Of a stretch of DNA of 9,556 nt, positions 6,698 through 9,556 are shown in pieces (position 1 is the stretch's first letter; every line of letters begins with the position of its first letter). The stretch comes from Treponema sp. UBA4326 (GTDB lineage Bacteria > Spirochaetota > Spirochaetia > Treponematales > Treponemataceae): NCBI GenBank assembly GCA_002393835.1, contig DGTW01000169.1:1-9556 (forward strand), read 5' to 3'. Below the pieces are notes generated by a model, which searched no databases, was not told the DNA's origin, and saw only the letters and a program-made list of their open reading frames with translations. Made by a program: the position numbers and the translations under genes.

Positions 6698-7417
6698 ACT
6701 TTCCAGCGGATCGCAGACAATTTTTTCGACCCTCTCGTGGATTTTTGACTGCTCTTCCTTTGAAAGCCCTGCCGTCTCAATTGGGTCATGGATGATGAGC
6801 CTTACATGCTGTCCTTTTTTGACTTTTTTTTGCCCCTCGTAGATTCGCCAGGTGCCGTCAATGGTAACCGGAACGATGGGTGCGCCCGACATAAAGGCAA
6901 GCTTGAAGCTTCCGGCCTTGAATTCGTGGTGAGGACCGCCTTTGCTGCGGGTGCCTTCCGGGAAAATTACCTGGGAATAGCCTTTTTTGACTCCCTCGGC
7001 CGCATCGTGAATGGCCTGAATGGACTTTCGGGGGCTTTTGCGCTCGATGAAAGTACACTGAAGCAGCTTCATCCAGTCAGAAAGAAGGGGAATTTTGCCC
7101 AGCTCGGCCTTAGCAACGAAAGTCATGGGCTTATTGATGTAGCCGAACAGAAGCGGAATGTCCATGTTGCCCTGATGGTTTCCGATAAAAACCACAGCCC
7201 TGTCCTGGGGGATTTTCTCCAGCCCCGTAACTTCTACCGTGGATCTGGTGACTTTCTCAAAGACAAATCTTGCCCAGAGGGGAACGAGGCCGAAGACCAG
7301 CTTGTCCCGGCTCTGTATGTCGCCAGCCTTGTCGTATTTGAGGGCAAGACGGCGTTCTTTATTTTTGGAGAGCATGTAAAATGCGACTCGAATCAAAGAT
7401 ATAATCGTAGTAAACAT
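6695..7417 (-). CDS. plsC: 1-acyl-sn-glycerol-3-phosphate acyltransferase (PlsC family)
   Basis: Membrane-bound acyltransferase that converts lysophosphatidic acid to phosphatidic acid in phospholipid synthesis. The 240 residues are typical for the family. A hydrophobic N-terminus (about 3-16) is followed by all four motifs: NHQGNMD with catalytic His81 and Asp86 (HX4D), the KAELGKIPLLSDWMKLL stretch (103-119), FPEGTRS (152-158), and APIVPVTI (179-186). Placement between the binding protein and OppB is unusual, since it has no part in peptide import. Both flanking junctions carry heptamer repeats. The start at 7417 lacks a good ribosome site (only GTGGGG about 14 nt upstream), but a promoter would begin transcription almost at this ATG. 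ATG at 7375 (Met15) is an alternative that would remove the N-terminal hydrophobic helix. The stop codon lies in the first unit of the downstream array. Confidence 0.93.
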   Translation of the reverse strand: MFTTIISLIRVAFYMLSKNKERRLALKYDKAGDIQSRDKLVFGLVPLWARFVFEKVTRSTVEVTGLEKIPQDRAVVFIGNHQGNMDIPLLFGYINKPMTFVAKAELGKIPLLSDWMKLLQCTFIERKSPRKSIQAIHDAAEGVKKGYSQVIFPEGTRSKGGPHHEFKAGSFKLAFMSGAPIVPVTIDGTWRIYEGQKKVKKGQHVRLIIHDPIETAGLSKEEQSKIHERVEKIVCDPLES

Positions 7418-7423
7418 AGAAAT

Positions 7424-7452
7424 ATTTTACCCCACAAATTTCATTTTGTCAT
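7424..7452 (-). promoter_or_regulatory. Probable plsC promoter giving a leaderless mRNA
   Basis: On the minus strand: ATGACA (7452-7447, 5 of 6 to TTGACA), a 17-bp spacer, then TAAAAT (7429-7424, 5 of 6 to TATAAT), then ATTTCT and the ATG at 7417. Spacing and both boxes are good. Transcription would start at or within a base or two of the start codon. If the true start is Met15 instead, the leader would be about 42 nt. Confidence 0.55.
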
Positions 7453-7464
7453 TACAAGATTTTG

Positions 7465-7492
7465 CCTGCACACTGCTCACTGCTAACTGTTT
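7465..7492 (-). repeat. Short heptamer array directly after the oppA stop codon
   Basis: Four 7-bp units read on the minus strand: AAACAGT, TAGCAGT, GAGCAGT, GTGCAGG. They begin at the base after the TGA of the binding protein gene (7495-7493). The units GAGCAGT and GTGCAGG closely match GAGCAGA and GTGCGGT, adjacent in the same order in the 6551-6697 array, so the two arrays look related. The remaining gap to plsC (7418-7464) is occupied by its promoter. Confidence 0.7.
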
Positions 7493-9406
7493 TCACTTCA
7501 AATATAAGTAATTCGTCTCAGCTCCGTTAAGATTGTCGTAATAAAAGTTTGTCAAATCCCAGCGGTTCTGAATGGCGAAGAAAGATCTTTGGCGCACGAG
7601 ATATATGACAGGACACTGCTCAAGAATAATAGACTGATATTCATCCCAGTAGACTTTCGCTGTCTCATAATCCACCGTGCACTTTGCCTTGTGGTAAAGC
7701 TCGTCAATCCGGGCCTCCCAGTCAGTCGCCGGGGATTTTTGCAGTGGATGCCAAAGATGAAGGTTTCCATCGCTGACCCAGACATTGCTTCCCTGACTGG
7801 GGAAAATGGAGCCGCCGTTGAAGCCGATGATAAGGCTCTGCCAGTCATAACTTGTCATAAGCTGCTCGACAAGCTTCTGAAAATCCGTCGGGCGGGCTGT
7901 GACTGTGATTCCCTCTTTTTTGCACTCATCGGTGATAATCTGAACTATGTCCGAGAAAACTGATATAGGCGCATTGAAACTCAAATCAAATTCAACCTTG
8001 CGCCCCTTGTCGTCATACAAAAATCCGTCATCATGCTTTGAGAAACCGGCCTGTCTGAGCAATTTTTGTGCATGGGCATGGCTGTAGCGGTACTGAAGGA
8101 TTATGTCCTCGTTGTAGAATTTATTTGCCTTCGCAAAGAAATAATATTTTGGCTCACCCAGCCCCCGGTAAGTCTGCTGAATGATTCTTTCCCGGTTCAA
8201 AAGACAGCTCATGGCCTGGCGGAATTCCTTTTTGCAGAACCATTCGTAGAAAGGCTCGTCTTTGTTCTTTGGGTTCTGGTTAAAGCTCCAGAAGGGGGCG
8301 TCCATTCCGCCTTCAGCATTGAAGACAGTGTAACCGGATTTGTCTTTGCCTCCGTCATCTCTCAGGCTTCCGTCAGCATTCAGCTGGTTGTTGGCCTTAC
8401 TTATCGTTTCCTCAAGCTGCTCTGGTGTCGGTGAAAAGACTTCCATTTTGCCCTGCTTGAAGAGAAGGAAGTCGGTGTTCAAATCTCCAATGACCTGAAC
8501 GATTCTCTCTTCCGGGTAGTAGTGGCTCTCGCCATTGGAATCCTTGTCCCAGAAATCCGGATTCCGCTTGTATAAAAGCCTCTGGCTCGGTGTATACTCG
8601 ACAAGAAAATATGGCCCCATGCTGGGAATTTCCCTGGGGTCTGAGTCAACGGTAAAAAGCGCCTTGACGGCTGCGGCTCCGCCCTTGTCCTTTGCCGCCT
8701 TGTAAAGGAAGCGAGGTCCGAAATCCATGTTGGTCTGCAGGACAGGCTCCGCGACAATCTTGGGAAAATGGAAAACGAAACGCCTGTCATCAATTTTTTC
8801 AATCGTGATTCGCCGGGAAGAACCGTCGTCCATAGGCATGAACTGGGCATTGTAGCTGGAAGAGCCGCATTCCTCATCACCTACAATCTCGTCATACCAG
8901 AAAATCACATCATCGCTGGTGACCTTAACCCTTGGATGGGCATTGTTGTAAAAAGTCCAGTAAAGATCATCACGCAGGGTGTAAATCAAATCTAGCCTGT
9001 CATTCTCCTGGTCAATTTTTATTTCAAAATCGGCGATTTTAGCCTTCCAATGCTTTTCGATGACATCATAATCTACAAGGTACTGAACCAGAGGAGCGAC
9101 TACCCCGGCCGTAGTTCCGTCTTTTTCGGCCATGAGCATATTGAAGCTTTTGGGGTCGCCCATGATTCCGTCGTTCCACCTGCCCCCGACCTTGCCGGCA
9201 AGGAATTTATTGCTTGTATTCGGCTTCGAGACAGTTTTTTCAATCAGCTCGCTTGAAGATGAAGCCCTGGCCGCCTCAATCTCAGAAAGAGTCATCTCTG
9301 GATATCCTTTGCAGGAAATGAGAAAAAAACACAGATTAACCAGAGTCAAACAGACTAAAAATGCTTTTTGGGAAAAGTGCCTTGCAAACGAGGAAAGATG
9401 TTTCAT
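7493..9406 (-). CDS. Peptide-binding lipoprotein of the ABC transporter (SBP_bac_5, OppA-like)
   Basis: Periplasm-facing solute-binding lipoprotein that should deliver oligopeptides to OppB/OppC. Of 637 residues, 1-31 are a lipoprotein signal with lipobox FFLISC and Cys32 as the lipidation site. A flexible Ser-rich tether follows (about 46-67), then a family 5 binding fold. Family signatures: WNDGIMGDPKSFNMLMAEKD (77-96), TLRDDLYW and VTSDDVIFWYDEI (about 143-174), PSMGPYFLVEYTPSQRLLYKRNPDFWDKD (261-289), and a C-terminal lobe ending near NLNGAETNYLYLK. The ATG at 9406 is the only sensible start: an in-frame TGA lies 15 nt upstream, and the next Met (38) is after the lipobox. No Shine-Dalgarno precedes it. 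It heads the transporter genes, separated from oppB by plsC. Peptide is the likely ligand, but nickel or other SBP_bac_5 ligands cannot be excluded. Confidence 0.93.
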   Translation of the reverse strand: MKHLSSFARHFSQKAFLVCLTLVNLCFFLISCKGYPEMTLSEIEAARASSSSELIEKTVSKPNTSNKFLAGKVGGRWNDGIMGDPKSFNMLMAEKDGTTAGVVAPLVQYLVDYDVIEKHWKAKIADFEIKIDQENDRLDLIYTLRDDLYWTFYNNAHPRVKVTSDDVIFWYDEIVGDEECGSSSYNAQFMPMDDGSSRRITIEKIDDRRFVFHFPKIVAEPVLQTNMDFGPRFLYKAAKDKGGAAAVKALFTVDSDPREIPSMGPYFLVEYTPSQRLLYKRNPDFWDKDSNGESHYYPEERIVQVIGDLNTDFLLFKQGKMEVFSPTPEQLEETISKANNQLNADGSLRDDGGKDKSGYTVFNAEGGMDAPFWSFNQNPKNKDEPFYEWFCKKEFRQAMSCLLNRERIIQQTYRGLGEPKYYFFAKANKFYNEDIILQYRYSHAHAQKLLRQAGFSKHDDGFLYDDKGRKVEFDLSFNAPISVFSDIVQIITDECKKEGITVTARPTDFQKLVEQLMTSYDWQSLIIGFNGGSIFPSQGSNVWVSDGNLHLWHPLQKSPATDWEARIDELYHKAKCTVDYETAKVYWDEYQSIILEQCPVIYLVRQRSFFAIQNRWDLTNFYYDNLNGAETNYLYLK

Positions 9407-9412
9407 AGAATC

Positions 9413-9421
9413 AGTATATCA
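9413..9421 (-). promoter_or_regulatory. Extended -10 promoter of the binding protein gene, probably leaderless
   Basis: On the minus strand, TGATATACT: a TATACT hexamer (5 of 6) with TG one base upstream. It is followed by GATTCT and then the ATG at 9406. The -35 at 17-bp spacing (9441-9436, AAGACT) is weak. Transcription would start at about the start codon, which agrees with the absence of a Shine-Dalgarno. Confidence 0.5.
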
Positions 9422-9427
9422 CAGGAA

Positions 9428-9447
9428 AGGGGAAAAGTCTTTCCCCT
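9428..9447. promoter_or_regulatory. 8-bp dyad over the oppA -35 region, candidate operator
   Basis: AGGGGAAA, loop AGTC, TTTCCCCT: a perfect 8-bp inverted repeat covering the -35 position of the oppA promoter. It could bind a dimeric regulator. It would lie upstream of the transcription start, so it should not act as an RNA hairpin of this transcript. It could equally be the tail of another repeat or a terminator stem; no T-run follows on either strand. Confidence 0.4.
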
Positions 9448-9508
9448 AGTGACGGAAACAGGGCAAATGCATTATGTATGTATTGCAGTAAAAATGGCGC
9501 GAGGGAGT

Positions 9509-9555
9509 AAAACGACTTACGGGAACACTCGTTTTGTGCTGCCGCGCAAGCGGCA
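9509..9555. repeat. Two adjacent hairpins upstream of the transporter genes
   Basis: AAAACGA (9509-9515) pairs perfectly with TCGTTTT (9529-9535) around a 13-nt loop. Next, TGCCGC-GCAA-GCGGCA (9540-9555) forms a 6-bp stem with a GNRA-type loop, ending 1 base before the window edge. No gene can be supported in 9407-9556. This may be the edge of a palindromic repeat element or the terminator of an upstream gene outside the window. Confidence 0.45.
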
Positions 9556-9556
9556 A

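Noticed and set aside
6788..7486. Long open frame on the plus strand (232 codons) opposite plsC
   Set aside because: It mirrors the plsC coding region, has no recognisable domain and no convincing ribosome site. The minus-strand frame carries all four acyltransferase motifs.
9329..9360. ACACAGATTAAC-type sequence in the oppA signal region, similar to ACACAGAT in the linker block
   Set aside because: The shared piece is about 8 bases, and the oppA copy encodes a normal hydrophobic signal segment.
9448..9556. Small gene or RNA gene in the upstream region
   Set aside because: No frame with a plausible start and ribosome site, and no tRNA-like or known riboswitch fold; only hairpins are seen.

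Overview
The window carries six protein-coding genes, all on the minus strand, so the biology reads from the right edge to the left. It looks like a Treponema-type spirochete. The reasons are a lipoprotein signal ending in a spirochete-style lipobox (FFLISC), HAMP-less Cache chemoreceptors with an unusual signalling tip, moderate GC, and many small palindromic and heptameric repeats between and inside genes. The genus is inference; no rRNA or other marker gene is present.

Layout in transcription order: (1) 9556-9407, an upstream region with hairpins and a probable promoter; (2) 9406-7493, an oligopeptide-binding lipoprotein (OppA-like, SBP_bac_5); (3) 7417-6695, a PlsC-type 1-acylglycerol-3-phosphate acyltransferase; (4) 6608-5415, the OppB-like permease; (5) 5412-3175, one continuous reading frame that joins an OppC-like permease to an OppD-like ATPase; (6) 3087-1360 and 1342 to beyond position 1, two tandem methyl-accepting chemotaxis proteins with their own promoter.

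The binding protein, OppB and OppC-OppD should form a peptide ABC importer: lipoprotein capture, a two-subunit membrane channel, and an ATPase. No OppF is visible. The two chemoreceptors downstream have Cache-type periplasmic sensors and signalling domains about 80% identical in DNA over the stretch that can be compared. They probably arose by tandem duplication.

The most unusual feature is how repeats have entered the genes. A 21-unit array of exactly phased 7-bp repeats fills the plsC-oppB junction. It supplies the plsC stop codon, the oppB Shine-Dalgarno sequence and start codon, and the first codons of OppB. A GC-rich palindromic block then adds further codons to OppB. Another hairpin-rich block bridges OppC and OppD in frame and appears to have fused two normally separate subunits. 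A short array of the same heptamer family sits directly after the oppA stop codon, so plsC is bracketed by these arrays. Two genes (oppA and plsC) also have a -10-like hexamer exactly 6 nt before the ATG and poor or no ribosome binding site, which suggests leaderless transcripts.
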